NCBI GenBank assembly: GCA_900546225.1
Contig: URBZ01000002.1
Coordinates: forward strand, 82,631 to 146,630
Length of the DNA: 64,000 nt
Direction of reading: 5' to 3'
DNA from: an uncultured Rickettsiales bacterium
Lineage (GTDB): Bacteria > Pseudomonadota > Alphaproteobacteria > Rs-D84
Part shown: positions 1-9,018 of the stretch, piece by piece
How the letters are laid out: each line of letters starts with the position of its first letter
Numbering within the stretch: position 1 is the first letter of the stretch
Notes under the pieces: generated by a model
What the model saw: only the letters and a program-made list of their open reading frames with translations
Databases searched by the model: none
Told to the model about the DNA's origin: nothing
Made by a program: the position numbers and the translations under genes

Positions 1-20
1 GATTGCAAAGGAGGTAAAAA

Positions 21-1157
21 ATGTCATTCAAAAAAATTGTTCCATATGTGCTGATTCCGGCGTCTGTTATTTTGGCGGGGCTGTCGCGCGCTAATAATTC
101 TAGTGCCAGCGCACAAACAGCAACCGGCACGTATGCTATTGCGACAATGGATTCCGGTATTACGCCTTTTAATGCAATAATTGATATTGCAAACCCAGAA
201 ATGAAATCGCAACTGGATCAGATGTCTTTGGATAAAAAGGCCGACGATTTGGTTGGTAAATATGTCGACAATATGTTGACCGCACAGCAGAAATTGAAAC
301 CATTGCTGGGTACGACCAAATACCGCAGTGCGGTTCGCCAAGAATTACCAGGTGCGCCGGTTGGGTATCACTGTGTTTATGGGCAATACACACAACTGAA
401 CCGCGCATTGCGCGATATGGGCGACACATTGACCATTGTGCCGACAGATGCCAGCCGCGCATGCATTGCGTTCAAATCCGAAATGCGCAAAAAATATGCC
501 GCGCCAGAATATCAGAACGCCATTCACGAAGGGCAAATGTTCGAATCTGACAGTGCATATAACGTCGCGTTGGGCAAATACATGACCCGTCGCAAGGTTG
601 CGCAAAACGCGCCTGATTCCGTGCGCAATGCGGTTGCCGCACAGTTTGCGGCCAAGAATTTTTCCGCAGACGAACTGTCTGCTGGCACGATGCTGGTTGT
701 GCCCCGCTATCGCGGCAGCAAGAACAAGTTCCATATGATTATGCTGTTGGGTCGCGGACGCATTGAAAATGGGAAATTTGTCCCAGATGAAAACGGTCGC
801 TATATCTATACCGGTCACAACCGCGAAACAATCGGTGACCTGTTTGAAACATGGGACGCGTCGAATGTATTTGCCGCCGACACACGTAAAATTGCACGTG
901 CCCAATATGCCGCCGAATGGCAACGCATAGAGGCAATGCCTGATTCCGCATTGATTTCATTTTTGGAACGCAATGACACGACGACTAAACCGTGCCCAGT
1001 TTATTCCAATATGCCACGTCCTGTGTTGTTGGATTTGGTACGCAGTCGCTATTTCAAAGAGCCCGCGCCCAAAAACATTCCAAACCAGAACAATGCGCTG
1101 GCATATGCGCCACAGCAAAACATTATGTTGCGTGAATTTGCCCAGCATACAATGTAA
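21..1157 (+). CDS. Secreted protein, possible papain-like (NlpC/P60 or CHAP-type) fold
   Basis: The 378-residue product starts behind a strong Shine-Dalgarno (AAAGGAGG, 10-17) and begins with a basic/hydrophobic leader (residues 1-25), so export is likely. I do not recognise the family. Two local patterns resemble papain-like hydrolases: Cys118 at the head of a helix (GYHCVYGQYTQLNRAL) and His238 in a strand followed by LLGRG, after GTMLVVPRYRG. That arrangement is typical of NlpC/P60 or CHAP domains, but this is inference from pattern only. The C-terminal third (about residues 290-378) is helical and unassigned. The gene stands alone and ends at a bidirectional hairpin shared with zapA. Confidence 0.7.
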   Translation: MSFKKIVPYVLIPASVILAGLSRANNSSASAQTATGTYAIATMDSGITPFNAIIDIANPEMKSQLDQMSLDKKADDLVGKYVDNMLTAQQKLKPLLGTTKYRSAVRQELPGAPVGYHCVYGQYTQLNRALRDMGDTLTIVPTDASRACIAFKSEMRKKYAAPEYQNAIHEGQMFESDSAYNVALGKYMTRRKVAQNAPDSVRNAVAAQFAAKNFSADELSAGTMLVVPRYRGSKNKFHMIMLLGRGRIENGKFVPDENGRYIYTGHNRETIGDLFETWDASNVFAADTRKIARAQYAAEWQRIEAMPDSALISFLERNDTTTKPCPVYSNMPRPVLLDLVRSRYFKEPAPKNIPNQNNALAYAPQQNIMLREFAQHTM

Positions 1158-1163
1158 AAAGAA

Positions 1164-1188
1164 ACGCGCCCAAATGGGCGTGTTTTTA
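1164..1188. terminator. Bidirectional intrinsic terminator
   Basis: Eight-base stem ACGCGCCC/GGGCGTGT with an AAAT loop, a T-run on the plus side and an A-run on the other. It separates the convergent secreted-protein gene and zapA. Confidence 0.8.
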
Positions 1189-1464
1189 TTGTGCAATTTT
1201 ATGTTTAATTTCACGGATTCGTGCCAAGATTTCCTTTAAGTCCGCATCGGTTGCAGCAGGCGTTGGTCTGTTATGCACTTCGTCCGCCAGAACTATACAC
1301 AATGTCGCCAACAGTGCGTTTTCAGGCAGTGGGCCGATTTTATCCAAAATCTCGCGCGCACGCATATCAACCATTTTACCCAATTCAATCAGGCGCGATT
1401 CTTGGCCATCTTCGCACCCCATGGGATAATTTTTGTTCACAATGGGTATTGAAACGACACTCAT
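1186..1464 (-). CDS. zapA: Cell division protein ZapA
   Basis: The 92-residue protein has the ZapA layout: an N-terminal beta hairpin with the NKNYPMGCEDGQE turn, then a long helix (about 55-92) that forms the dimer/tetramer coiled coil. ZapA binds FtsZ in the cytoplasm and bundles protofilaments at the division ring. The MSVVSIPIVNK start overlaps the end of the upstream small coiled-coil gene by four bases (ATGA type), which implies translational coupling. Many alphaproteobacteria carry 6S RNA directly after zapA. Here only a terminator follows. Confidence 0.9.
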   Translation of the reverse strand: MSVVSIPIVNKNYPMGCEDGQESRLIELGKMVDMRAREILDKIGPLPENALLATLCIVLADEVHNRPTPAATDADLKEILARIREIKHKIAQ

Positions 1465-1670
1465 TTTAACTTCTTTAATATAGATACAGATTTATCAATC
1501 ATTTGGACGGCACGGGCATTTTTATCGCGCAGGGTACGAACCTGTTCGGTTAAAATTGCAACCTCTAGATCCGTTTGTTTGCCGGCGGCGACGGCCGTTC
1601 CACGCAGGCGGGCGGCGGCCTCTTCCAATGCGTTTAATTCTTGAAAAATTTGCTGTTTTATGTCTGCCAT
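1461..1670 (-). CDS. Small coiled-coil protein upstream of zapA (DUF4164-like)
   Basis: The 69-residue product is almost entirely charged helix with heptad spacing (ELNALEEAAARLRG, then LEVAILTEQVRTLRDKNARA), so a parallel or antiparallel coiled coil is expected. It overlaps zapA by four bases. In alphaproteobacteria the gene before zapA is commonly a small DUF4164-type coiled-coil protein thought to assist ZapA or FtsZ-ring assembly. The function here is inferred from position and composition. Confidence 0.75.
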   Translation of the reverse strand: MADIKQQIFQELNALEEAAARLRGTAVAAGKQTDLEVAILTEQVRTLRDKNARAVQMIDKSVSILKKLK

Positions 1671-1709
1671 ACCCCCAGTGTAAGATATTTTTTATATGCG
1701 TTCAACACT

Positions 1710-1724
1710 AAAATGTGATATAAT
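1710..1724 (+). promoter_or_regulatory. Extended -10 promoter for the acidic-protein operon
   Basis: TGATATAAT (TATAAT at 1719-1724) lies 28 bases before the ATG at 1752. No good -35 is visible, which fits an extended -10 promoter. Confidence 0.55.
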
Positions 1725-1751
1725 AGCCCTGTTTATTGGGGGACAGGTTTT

Positions 1752-2846
1752 ATGAAAACGAAAATAATCTATATTTCTGGCAGTGAAATCTTTGATATGG
1801 CCGATATTCGCGCCGCTTTTGAAGAGGTACGCGGTGCATTAGGTTTGGATTCTGACACGGTTTTGTTTGGTGTTCCGGTGGACAATGATAACGCATTGGG
1901 CGCAACCGATGATGCGCATGTGCAACCCGAAACGCCGGTCGCGGTGGACGTGGACGACGCCCCTGTTATGGAAATGGTCACCCCAGAAGTTGTACCAGAA
2001 CCTGTTATTGATATAGAACCCGCCCCAGAAATTGAACCTGAAAAACCCAAAAAGAAATCACGTGGTCGCCCCGCAAAGGTCGCCAAGGCCGCAGAAGTTA
2101 CGACGGAGGCAGAAATTGTGGCAGGAGCCCCAACAGCCCCTGTGGCGGCAGAAACTGAATCCGAACCGGCCGCAGTGGCGGATGCGCCCGCGAATGTTAG
2201 TTCAATTCTGTCCGTGCTGACGTCAAAGTCGGTGGTCGAACCCGAACCAGTGGTTGCCGACGTAACAGAAAGCACGCCAGACATCGACATTGCGGACACC
2301 GCCGAACCGGTTGATGTTGTTGCAGAAACCGTCACAGAAAGTGTTGTCGCCGAACCAGCCGTTGCCGATGCCGAACCCGTTATTACCGAAACCGACACGG
2401 TTCAGGTTGCAACAACCGACATTACCGACGAGGCCCCCGAAGAACCGATTGAAAAAACACTGGAACAGTTGTTGGAAAGCATGACGCCACTGCGTGAAGA
2501 TCATATGGACGAAGATGTGGCACAAAGCGCAGACGATGAATTTGATATGTCGCCCGCCCCTGTTGATACCGTTGATGTCCCATCGGACACCGATGACGAC
2601 GACACGGACGCAACACTGGCCCAGTTGGCAACAGAATTTGCAGAAAATCAGGACAAAATACCAACACCAAAGAAAACCGAGGCACGTGGTAAAATCGGCA
2701 AACTGAAAAACATTTTGCCATTCAAAAAGGCAAAACGTGACGATACCGGACTGATGGGTGATTTGTTCGGGTGGGCGGGCATTGCCGCAAATGATGACGA
2801 TTTTGCTATGCCGGGGTTCTTTACAGGTGTTGCATCGAAAAAATAG
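1752..2846 (+). CDS. Acidic, Val/Glu/Pro-rich low-complexity protein
   Basis: 364 residues. A short folded-looking N-terminus (MKTKIIYISGSEIFDMADIRAAFEEVRGALG) is followed by about 200 residues rich in Ala, Val, Glu, Pro and Asp, with a basic KKKSRGRPAK patch (about 98-107) resembling an AT-hook. A more ordered tail follows, with a KIGKLKNILPFKKAKR basic stretch and a hydrophobic GDLFGWAGIA segment. It has no signal peptide and matches no family I know. It is first in a three-gene run (1752-4741) with a membrane/lysozyme-like protein and a single-span protein, so it may be a cytoplasmic partner of a cell-envelope structure. Confidence 0.65.
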   Translation: MKTKIIYISGSEIFDMADIRAAFEEVRGALGLDSDTVLFGVPVDNDNALGATDDAHVQPETPVAVDVDDAPVMEMVTPEVVPEPVIDIEPAPEIEPEKPKKKSRGRPAKVAKAAEVTTEAEIVAGAPTAPVAAETESEPAAVADAPANVSSILSVLTSKSVVEPEPVVADVTESTPDIDIADTAEPVDVVAETVTESVVAEPAVADAEPVITETDTVQVATTDITDEAPEEPIEKTLEQLLESMTPLREDHMDEDVAQSADDEFDMSPAPVDTVDVPSDTDDDDTDATLAQLATEFAENQDKIPTPKKTEARGKIGKLKNILPFKKAKRDDTGLMGDLFGWAGIAANDDDFAMPGFFTGVASKK

Positions 2847-2863
2847 GCAACGAATGAGCGCAC

Positions 2864-4114
2864 ATGGAAACCGCAACAATTATTAGATTGCTGTCCAATG
2901 CCGGATTCCACGTTTTGGGGGCGGACGGGGCAAACCTGTACATCGAAGACCCGTCTTGCATTCTGCGCAGTTTTCAGACATTCACCGAATATGCATGGAT
3001 TATCATAACCTTTATCACAGGTATGTTGATTTTTGGCTGGGCCATATCAATGATACGCGGTGCAAAAAACAACATATTTATGAACCTGCGTAATTTAACG
3101 ATTATGTTTGGAACACTGGCCGCCGCCGGTGCAATACTGAATATGATATACGGCGGGGATTTATTTGCCCGCGGTTGCCGGACGGTTGCGGTAAATATTG
3201 ACACGGTCAATGAAATGCTGGACATGCGCCAGAAAAAAATGTCGCCCCAGCAGACCGATTTGTACGAAAGCATTGATATATACGATTCTGGTGTGGTGCG
3301 TGCGAATGTTGCAACGGACGACGATAACACAGATGATGCGCCGACCGGTAATGCGGTTATTGGTGATAAAATTGATATGCCAGATGACACCGACAACGTT
3401 TTTGAACCGATTTCACAACAATTATCAGACGAAGATAAAGAACGGTTACTTGATATTCTGGGGCGTGCGCCCAATGGCACGATAACCGTACCACGCGACA
3501 AGATAAAAATTGATGATGGCGTGTTTGGCAAATTGCCGAATGGCGAATTACCGGTGGAAAATATGCCGTCTGTTGACATACCACGCGACCGCCTGATACC
3601 ACTGCCGTCCCAACGCGATCAGATACCAAATAATCCGTCCGTGCGTCACCCAGACAATCCGTCCGCCCAAGAATACACATCGGCCACCGCCGCGGGGCGT
3701 GATGTTGTGTACACGACCGCCGATGGACGTCGCGTGCGTCGTACGGGTGGTACACGTGCATGGCGAAACCTGAACCCAGGAAATATTCGTTATTCTGAAT
3801 TTTCGCGCAAGGCGGGCGCGATTGGTCAGGCGGGCGGATTCGCCGTATTTCCAGACGAAGAAACGGGTACACGTGCGGTTTCATCGCTGTTGCGCGGAAA
3901 ATCATATAATAACCTGACCATTGCGCGTGCAATCACGCGATATGCACCACCGTCTGAAAACAATACCGCGGCGTATCACAGACGGATTCAACAGATTACA
4001 GGTCTGAACATCAATCGTCGCATCAGCGATTTAAGCGATGGCGAACTGTCCCGTGTGGTTGACGCAATTCGCGCGATTGAGGGCTGGGAAGCGGGCCGCA
4101 TCATAGAGGAATAA
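2864..4114 (+). CDS. Membrane protein with two N-terminal spans and C-terminal phage P5/lysozyme-like domain
   Basis: 416 residues. Two hydrophobic segments (about 43-62 and 77-95) flank a short basic loop, an arrangement like VirB2/TrbC-type pilins. An acidic linker (about 130-280) leads to a C-terminal domain (about 300-416) with RNLNPGNIRYSEFSRKAG, GGFAVFPDEETGTRA, LTIARAITRYAPPSENNT and YHRRIQQITG. This signature is shared by phage and plasmid structural/muralytic proteins of the P5 type. The inferred role is peptidoglycan remodelling linked to an envelope assembly. The start has only a weak ribosome site, and the gene follows its upstream partner by 17 bases. Confidence 0.65.
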   Translation: METATIIRLLSNAGFHVLGADGANLYIEDPSCILRSFQTFTEYAWIIITFITGMLIFGWAISMIRGAKNNIFMNLRNLTIMFGTLAAAGAILNMIYGGDLFARGCRTVAVNIDTVNEMLDMRQKKMSPQQTDLYESIDIYDSGVVRANVATDDDNTDDAPTGNAVIGDKIDMPDDTDNVFEPISQQLSDEDKERLLDILGRAPNGTITVPRDKIKIDDGVFGKLPNGELPVENMPSVDIPRDRLIPLPSQRDQIPNNPSVRHPDNPSAQEYTSATAAGRDVVYTTADGRRVRRTGGTRAWRNLNPGNIRYSEFSRKAGAIGQAGGFAVFPDEETGTRAVSSLLRGKSYNNLTIARAITRYAPPSENNTAAYHRRIQQITGLNINRRISDLSDGELSRVVDAIRAIEGWEAGRIIEE

Positions 4115-4117
4115 TTC

Positions 4118-4741
4118 ATGAACACACAACGTGGCAGTATCGGATTCAATATTATGTTCGCCATTATGCTGGTGGCGATTGGGGTTATGCTGTACATCTT
4201 ATTGGGTGGGAAAAATCCATTTGTAACCAGTACCAACACCGTTGTGTCACCAGCCGCCATTGTGGACGAAACGACGCCATCACGTGACGCAAACGGCGAA
4301 TTTAACGATGGGTTGGGCACACCAGACGCCGCCACGGCGGGCGAACTGGACGAATATGGTGCGGGCATTGCCGCCATTGATGTATTCAATCGCGACATAA
4401 ATTCAGATGGCCGCATTGACCGCATAACCCGCACCCGCGTTGAAAACGGCACAGACCATTTCTATTATGAATATAAGCTGGAACTGAATACCCAGAACGG
4501 GTACATGGACATTACGCCAGATGGATTCCGCACAACCGAAGGGGCGGAATGCGCCCTGCGCAAATTGCGCTTTGTTTTTCGACCTGTGTTCAAGATTGAT
4601 ATTATTTCGCGCGAATGGGCGGACACGTGGCTAACCCCAACAATGGCGACAAAAACAACATACACGTTTCGTCATGGCGAATTGAATGCATCTGACGCGA
4701 CACAGATGCGCGTTGTATGTGATGTTGCGGATTTATTTTAA
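4118..4741 (+). CDS. Single-span membrane protein with Ca-loop-like motif
   Basis: 207 residues. After MNTQRGSIG there is one hydrophobic helix (about 10-29), so the protein is anchored with its bulk outside the cytoplasm, a topology like pilin-type or secretion accessory proteins. An acidic stretch precedes NRDINSDGRIDRIT (about 91-104), which matches an EF-hand/dockerin-like calcium loop (DxNxDGxID). The rest is beta-rich, with two cysteines that could form a disulfide. It starts four bases after the previous gene, so it is co-transcribed with it. Family unknown. Confidence 0.65.
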   Translation: MNTQRGSIGFNIMFAIMLVAIGVMLYILLGGKNPFVTSTNTVVSPAAIVDETTPSRDANGEFNDGLGTPDAATAGELDEYGAGIAAIDVFNRDINSDGRIDRITRTRVENGTDHFYYEYKLELNTQNGYMDITPDGFRTTEGAECALRKLRFVFRPVFKIDIISREWADTWLTPTMATKTTYTFRHGELNASDATQMRVVCDVADLF

Positions 4742-5402
4742 CAAAAACATATTACGTGCCGAATATACAATAGTTCCCGACACAACAAAATGATCAAACA
4801 ATTCTATTCCCGCCGCGGCCAATAAATCCCTGACCACGGTGGTGATTTCTATGTCTGCGGTTGAAAAAGATTTATTTGGTGTTGGGTGATTATGCACCAG
4901 AACAACACTGCGCGCATTCAGCACCAGCGCACGTTTCAGAATTTCACGTGGGTACACGACCGCTTCGTCATTTGTGCCACAACTGTGCACGTCGTCCGCC
5001 AGCATACATAATTCAGAGCCCAGATAGAACACATGCATTTCTTCGGTTGTTTTGCCGGACAATATCGTGCGACAATAATTTGCAACCGCCGTCGCATCGC
5101 GAAAGATTGGCTGTTCGCTCAGTTTTTCGCGGTATAATCTGGTTTATTGATTTCAGGAAAATTGCGGTGTTACGCCCCATACCACGAAACGCAACCAATT
5201 TGTCCAATGGCGCGCTCAAGATTTGATGAACACCGCCAAACTGTGCCATCAGGCCGCGCGCCAACGGTCGCACATCGCGACGCGGTATTGCATAGCCCAA
5301 CAGCATTTCCAGCAATTCATAATCGGCCAATTTGCCGTCCAAGAATTTCTGGCGCAGGCGTTCGCGATGTCCCGTATGAAAATCAGTGTCCGAACCCGCC
5401 AT
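4733..5402 (-). pseudogene. radC: radC (UPF0758) interrupted by a frameshift
   Basis: The N-terminal helix-hairpin-helix part starts at 5402 (MAGSDTDFHTGHRERLRQKF) and reads to FLKSIN at about 5142. One extra base then moves the reading frame, and the protein continues as RLYREKLSEQPIFRDATAV into the JAB/MPN metalloprotease-like domain with HNHPTPNKSFSTADIE, ending LLK at 4733. Removing a single base near 5142 restores an ordinary full-length RadC. The shift could be real decay or an assembly indel. It sits last in the lptE-holA-map-radC operon. The C-terminal half overlaps the end of the convergent gene by nine bases. Confidence 0.8.
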
Positions 5403-5418
5403 TGTTGTGCGCCCGCCC

Positions 5419-6180
5419 CTACATCATGCGTTCGGTGAAAATGGTAACGCCATCTTCGGTGATGCCCAACGTGTGTTCCCACTGGGCGGACAGTCCACCA
5501 TCAACCGTACGCGCCGTCCAACCGTCGGCATCAATTTTGCAATCGGGACGGCCCGTGTTTATCATCGGTTCAATCGTGAACACCAAACCGGGTACCATCT
5601 TTACCTTGTCCCACATGGGGTCGTAAAAGTGATAGATTTGTGGGTCATCATGCATAACCTTGCCAATGCCATGGCCAACAAAATCGCGCGAGATTGAAAA
5701 TCCGTGTGGTTTAACAACGGCCTCTATCGTTTTGCCGATTTCAGACAACGGCACACCTGGGGCGCAAACGGCGATGGCGGCGTTCAGCGCATCTTGACAT
5801 GTTTGAACCAATTCACGCGCACGTGGCGTGACGTGGCCAATCATAAACATACGCGACATATCGCCATGAAACCCCTTGTATTCCGCGGTCAGGTCGACGT
5901 TTACAATATCGCCATCTTTCAAAATACAATCATCACTGGGGATACCGTGTACAATAACATCATTGACCGATGTACAGATGCTTTTTGGATACCCTTCGTA
6001 TCCCAAGTCAGATGAACGTGCGCCATTTGCGTGCAACCACGATGCAACCATACGGTCAATTTCACCGGTGGAAATACCCGCCTGAATATATGGTGTAATA
6101 TAATCAAAACAACGCGCCACCAAATCGCCAGACGCACGCAGGCGTTTGAAATCTTTTGGTGCATAAACAGATGCTAACAT
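5419..6180 (-). CDS. map: Type I methionine aminopeptidase
   Basis: The 253-residue protein removes the initiator methionine from nascent proteins. The five metal ligands of the pita-bread fold are visible: Asp in GDIVNVDLT, Asp in FHGDMSRMF, His in VGHGIGKVMH, Glu in FTIEPM and Glu in AQWEHT. The length equals a minimal type Ia enzyme without an N-terminal extension. It follows holA by six bases and precedes radC, a map-radC order also seen in other alphaproteobacteria. Confidence 0.95.
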   Translation of the reverse strand: MLASVYAPKDFKRLRASGDLVARCFDYITPYIQAGISTGEIDRMVASWLHANGARSSDLGYEGYPKSICTSVNDVIVHGIPSDDCILKDGDIVNVDLTAEYKGFHGDMSRMFMIGHVTPRARELVQTCQDALNAAIAVCAPGVPLSEIGKTIEAVVKPHGFSISRDFVGHGIGKVMHDDPQIYHFYDPMWDKVKMVPGLVFTIEPMINTGRPDCKIDADGWTARTVDGGLSAQWEHTLGITEDGVTIFTERMM

Positions 6181-6185
6181 TTTTC

Positions 6186-7178
6186 TTAGTTCCTTCTCTT
6201 GATAGACAAACGGTTTGCGCGCAGGGCCAATTTCAGTGCGAAATCACGAAATAAAACCTCTACCGGCATACCGGTTGTACGAATTTGTCGTTCCAATTCA
6301 GACAGGCGTACCAGCACCCCATCAATTTCCGATGCAGGCCAAATTTTCATTGCCATGTTGAATTTATCGCGAACTTTCCAAAACAGGTTCGGCAGTTGTC
6401 CATCAACAACCGCAACCTGTAATTTTTTGAAATGCATTTGTAATTGGCGCAACAGTTTGTTTGAATCAACGCCCGTGTACAGCAATCTGTCCAGTGCCTG
6501 CATCGTTTGGGCAATATACCCCGCCGTCAGCGAATAAAAGAAATCGTCCGCGACAACCGCGCCCGTATCCGGCAGACATTTTTCCACATCGTCTAATTCA
6601 ACGGTCTTTTTATCATCAACATACAATGCAATTTTGGTCAAGAACCCACGCGTAATTGCGCGGTCACCACCCAAGTGCGCCGTCATATACGCCATCGCGT
6701 CGGGGGTTATTTGCTTGATACCCGCCGCCGCAGACAGTTCACTGCGTATCAATGTCGCCAATGCACGTGCATCGTCGGTATAGCATGGCAATGCGGCAAC
6801 ATTTGTTTTTTTATCGTCTTCGAAATATGTACGCAATGATCCCGTGCGCAAATCGCCGGCACATACCAACACCGTTGCGCACAGGCCACTGTGTTCAATC
6901 AGTTCGGCAATGCGCGATGTCATCGCATCGCCCGCCCCAGATATAATAACCATCTTGCGTCCACCAAACATTGATGGTGTGCAACTTTCCGCGAACAAGG
7001 CATCTTGCTTGTCCCGAAAATCATCAGCGTCCAGCGCAAACAGGTTGTCCTTGTCTATTTCCAGTTTTTTGATTGCCGTATCACAGTATTCATCAATACG
7101 ACCGGCATCCGGCCCATACAGCAATACCGCCGTGATTTTTTCAATACCTGTGTTAAAATCTGGTTCTTTCCATTTCAT
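6186..7178 (-). CDS. holA: DNA polymerase III delta subunit
   Basis: 330 residues. HolA is the wrench of the clamp loader that opens the beta sliding clamp. Family landmarks are AVLLYGPDAGRIDEY near residue 18, the FALDADDF segment, and a RecA-like core followed by the helical collar domain with LLYTGVDSNKLLRQLQMHFKKL. The ATG overlaps the lptE stop (TAATG), the common lptE-holA pairing. Confidence 0.9.
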   Translation of the reverse strand: MKWKEPDFNTGIEKITAVLLYGPDAGRIDEYCDTAIKKLEIDKDNLFALDADDFRDKQDALFAESCTPSMFGGRKMVIISGAGDAMTSRIAELIEHSGLCATVLVCAGDLRTGSLRTYFEDDKKTNVAALPCYTDDARALATLIRSELSAAAGIKQITPDAMAYMTAHLGGDRAITRGFLTKIALYVDDKKTVELDDVEKCLPDTGAVVADDFFYSLTAGYIAQTMQALDRLLYTGVDSNKLLRQLQMHFKKLQVAVVDGQLPNLFWKVRDKFNMAMKIWPASEIDGVLVRLSELERQIRTTGMPVEVLFRDFALKLALRANRLSIKRRN

Positions 7179-7660
7179 TATTTCTGACCACCGGATTGTG
7201 ATTGTGCGCGTGATGTTTCGGCGATTGTACGTGTGCTGATTTTATCGGCCAATACCATAATAGCGTTTCTGACGGCATTATTATATGACGCGTTCGCCGC
7301 AACCAAGTACCGCACAAATGTGTATGATTCAGACGCCTGTTCGACACCATGCGCGATTTCCACGTCCCCGCGGCGCAATGTATAGTTTGCACGCAAGCCA
7401 ACCTCTTGCCAGGTGGCGTCACCGGTTGTTTCCAGTGCCTTGTACTTGGTATATGGTTCGGCCAAATCGATGGTCAAAGTATATTCGGCATCAGACGTGC
7501 GTGCACCACCAAATTTTGCGTTCAATGCGTTACGCAATTCAATACCATTGATGCCACGGATTGGCGCAACATAGATGTCTGTATCGCCCCCAGAAAACAT
7601 AGGACGAAAACCACATGCACCCAAAGCAAAAATACATAAAATCATCAGAATTTTTTTCAT
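7178..7660 (-). CDS. lptE: LPS-assembly lipoprotein LptE
   Basis: 160 residues. A lipoprotein signal ends in the lipobox LGAC with Cys16 (MKKILMILCIFALGACGFRPMF), and GFRPMF after the cysteine is typical of LptE. LptE plugs the LptD barrel in the outer membrane and helps place lipopolysaccharide, so the organism makes LPS. A GTG three bases upstream (7663) is an alternative start. An AAGGG site lies 10 bases before the ATG or 7 before the GTG. First gene of lptE-holA-map-radC. Confidence 0.9.
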   Translation of the reverse strand: MKKILMILCIFALGACGFRPMFSGGDTDIYVAPIRGINGIELRNALNAKFGGARTSDAEYTLTIDLAEPYTKYKALETTGDATWQEVGLRANYTLRRGDVEIAHGVEQASESYTFVRYLVAANASYNNAVRNAIMVLADKISTRTIAETSRAQSQSGGQK

Positions 7661-7752
7661 CACGCTGGCACCCTTGTTATGTTTATGTGCGTTTTCCTGT
7701 TGCTTTTTTTTATTATATTACTTAGAGTTTTAATAAATCGCAAGAGGGAATG

Positions 7753-8988
7753 ATGAATATTTTTCTGATGGTATTGGTGGCTATATTCATGTTGGGATAC
7801 TATATCATCGACAGCCCCAGCCTGCGCGTTCCAGAAATTGAAACAGAATATGCCGCACGACGCGCCGATTTGCACGCGATTGCCCAATGCGCAGCGGCGG
7901 TTCATAATGCCCAGATAAAGGGGACAACATTTGATGATGTTTGCGTCACCCAGAACCAGATTGTCAGCCGATTGTTCTGTATGAATGCCAGCATGAAGGA
8001 AATCGAATGCAAAATCGTCAAGAATAAAAAACCCACGTACAGTTATATCATCACAGCAACTGGTGCGCTGGACCCAGACGAATACAACAGTATGTTTGAA
8101 ATACTGGAACAATATTATGCTGATGCCGGCACATTCGGAATTTTAATGGACGGGAAAATTGTATCAGGCGCGATTGGTTCAAAATACACCGTGCCAAAAA
8201 ACGTCATGAAAACAATGGAACTGGGTAATGGGCAACTGGTGTATATGACACAATATGATATTACAAACATCACCAGTACCAGCAACACAAACACCACCAC
8301 AGATATCAAATGCCCAACAGGGACAATCAAAACATATCGATTTGGACGCTGGCAGTGCATTGGCATAAATACAAAAACCGATTGCGGCGGCGATATGATT
8401 TGGGATTCTGCTTTGTTGGAATGCGTGGCAGACGAATCCAGAAAACCGTTATGCGCATCGCAACAGACCGCGGTTATTGTTGATGATGTGTGGGAATGCA
8501 TAAACCCGTTTCCAACAAAATCATGTCCTGATGATATGGTTGCGCGTTTGAATTACGACACGCTGGAATGGGAATGCATAGCGGACGCAACCAAGGGTAA
8601 CAATATCACGAAATGCAGCCGTTTTACCAGTGGCGCGATATATGGTTCAGTTGGGGCAACATTGCGTGCGTCCCAGACATCGTGCACCCCGTGCGAGAAA
8701 ATGATACTGGACACCGACACATGCACATCATATTGCATACCCGACGCATCTAAACTGGGGACACCAGAATGTTATGCCGATACACGTCAATGCAGCGGAC
8801 GCAGTCGTGCATTTTATTTTGGTTTTCCAAACAAAAATTATGCCGGCAATATTCCAGAAATGTCTGGCAAGAATGTCCCAATTGACCGCACACATAACCA
8901 GAACAGACGATTTAATTGTCTGGACTGTGGCGATGGTGAAATAGATACCGAAAAATCGTTTGCGCCATATACAGCGGTTTGCAAATAA
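7753..8988 (+). CDS. Cys-rich, membrane-anchored extracytoplasmic protein
   Basis: 411 residues. A single N-terminal span (MNIFLMVLVAIFMLGYYIID) is followed by EIETEYAARRADLHAIAQCAAAVHNAQ, which looks like the helical spine after a pilin-like anchor. The rest carries about 25 cysteines in spaced pairs (CTPCEKM, CTSYC, CLDCGDGE), suggesting a disulfide-rich surface protein. A central linker is Thr/Asn-rich. ATGs occur at 7750 and 7753. AGAGGG sits four bases before the second, which I prefer. Family unknown. It ends at a strong terminator. Confidence 0.65.
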   Translation: MNIFLMVLVAIFMLGYYIIDSPSLRVPEIETEYAARRADLHAIAQCAAAVHNAQIKGTTFDDVCVTQNQIVSRLFCMNASMKEIECKIVKNKKPTYSYIITATGALDPDEYNSMFEILEQYYADAGTFGILMDGKIVSGAIGSKYTVPKNVMKTMELGNGQLVYMTQYDITNITSTSNTNTTTDIKCPTGTIKTYRFGRWQCIGINTKTDCGGDMIWDSALLECVADESRKPLCASQQTAVIVDDVWECINPFPTKSCPDDMVARLNYDTLEWECIADATKGNNITKCSRFTSGAIYGSVGATLRASQTSCTPCEKMILDTDTCTSYCIPDASKLGTPECYADTRQCSGRSRAFYFGFPNKNYAGNIPEMSGKNVPIDRTHNQNRRFNCLDCGDGEIDTEKSFAPYTAVCK

Positions 8989-8990
8989 AG

Positions 8991-9014
8991 AAACGCCCAA
9001 ATGGGCGTTTTTAT
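8991..9014. terminator. Bidirectional intrinsic terminator
   Basis: Perfect stem AAACGCCC/GGGCGTTT with an AAAT loop and T-run, between convergent genes. Confidence 0.8.
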
Positions 9015-9018
9015 TTAT

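Noticed and set aside
1186..1190. 6S RNA expected after zapA
   Set aside because: zapA is followed directly by a terminator and a convergent gene. No room for a 6S RNA.
1769..2398. 209-codon Ser/Thr-rich minus-strand frame
   Set aside because: Antisense shadow of the Val/Glu/Pro-rich gene. Low complexity mirrors the codons of the real gene, and there is no ribosome site.
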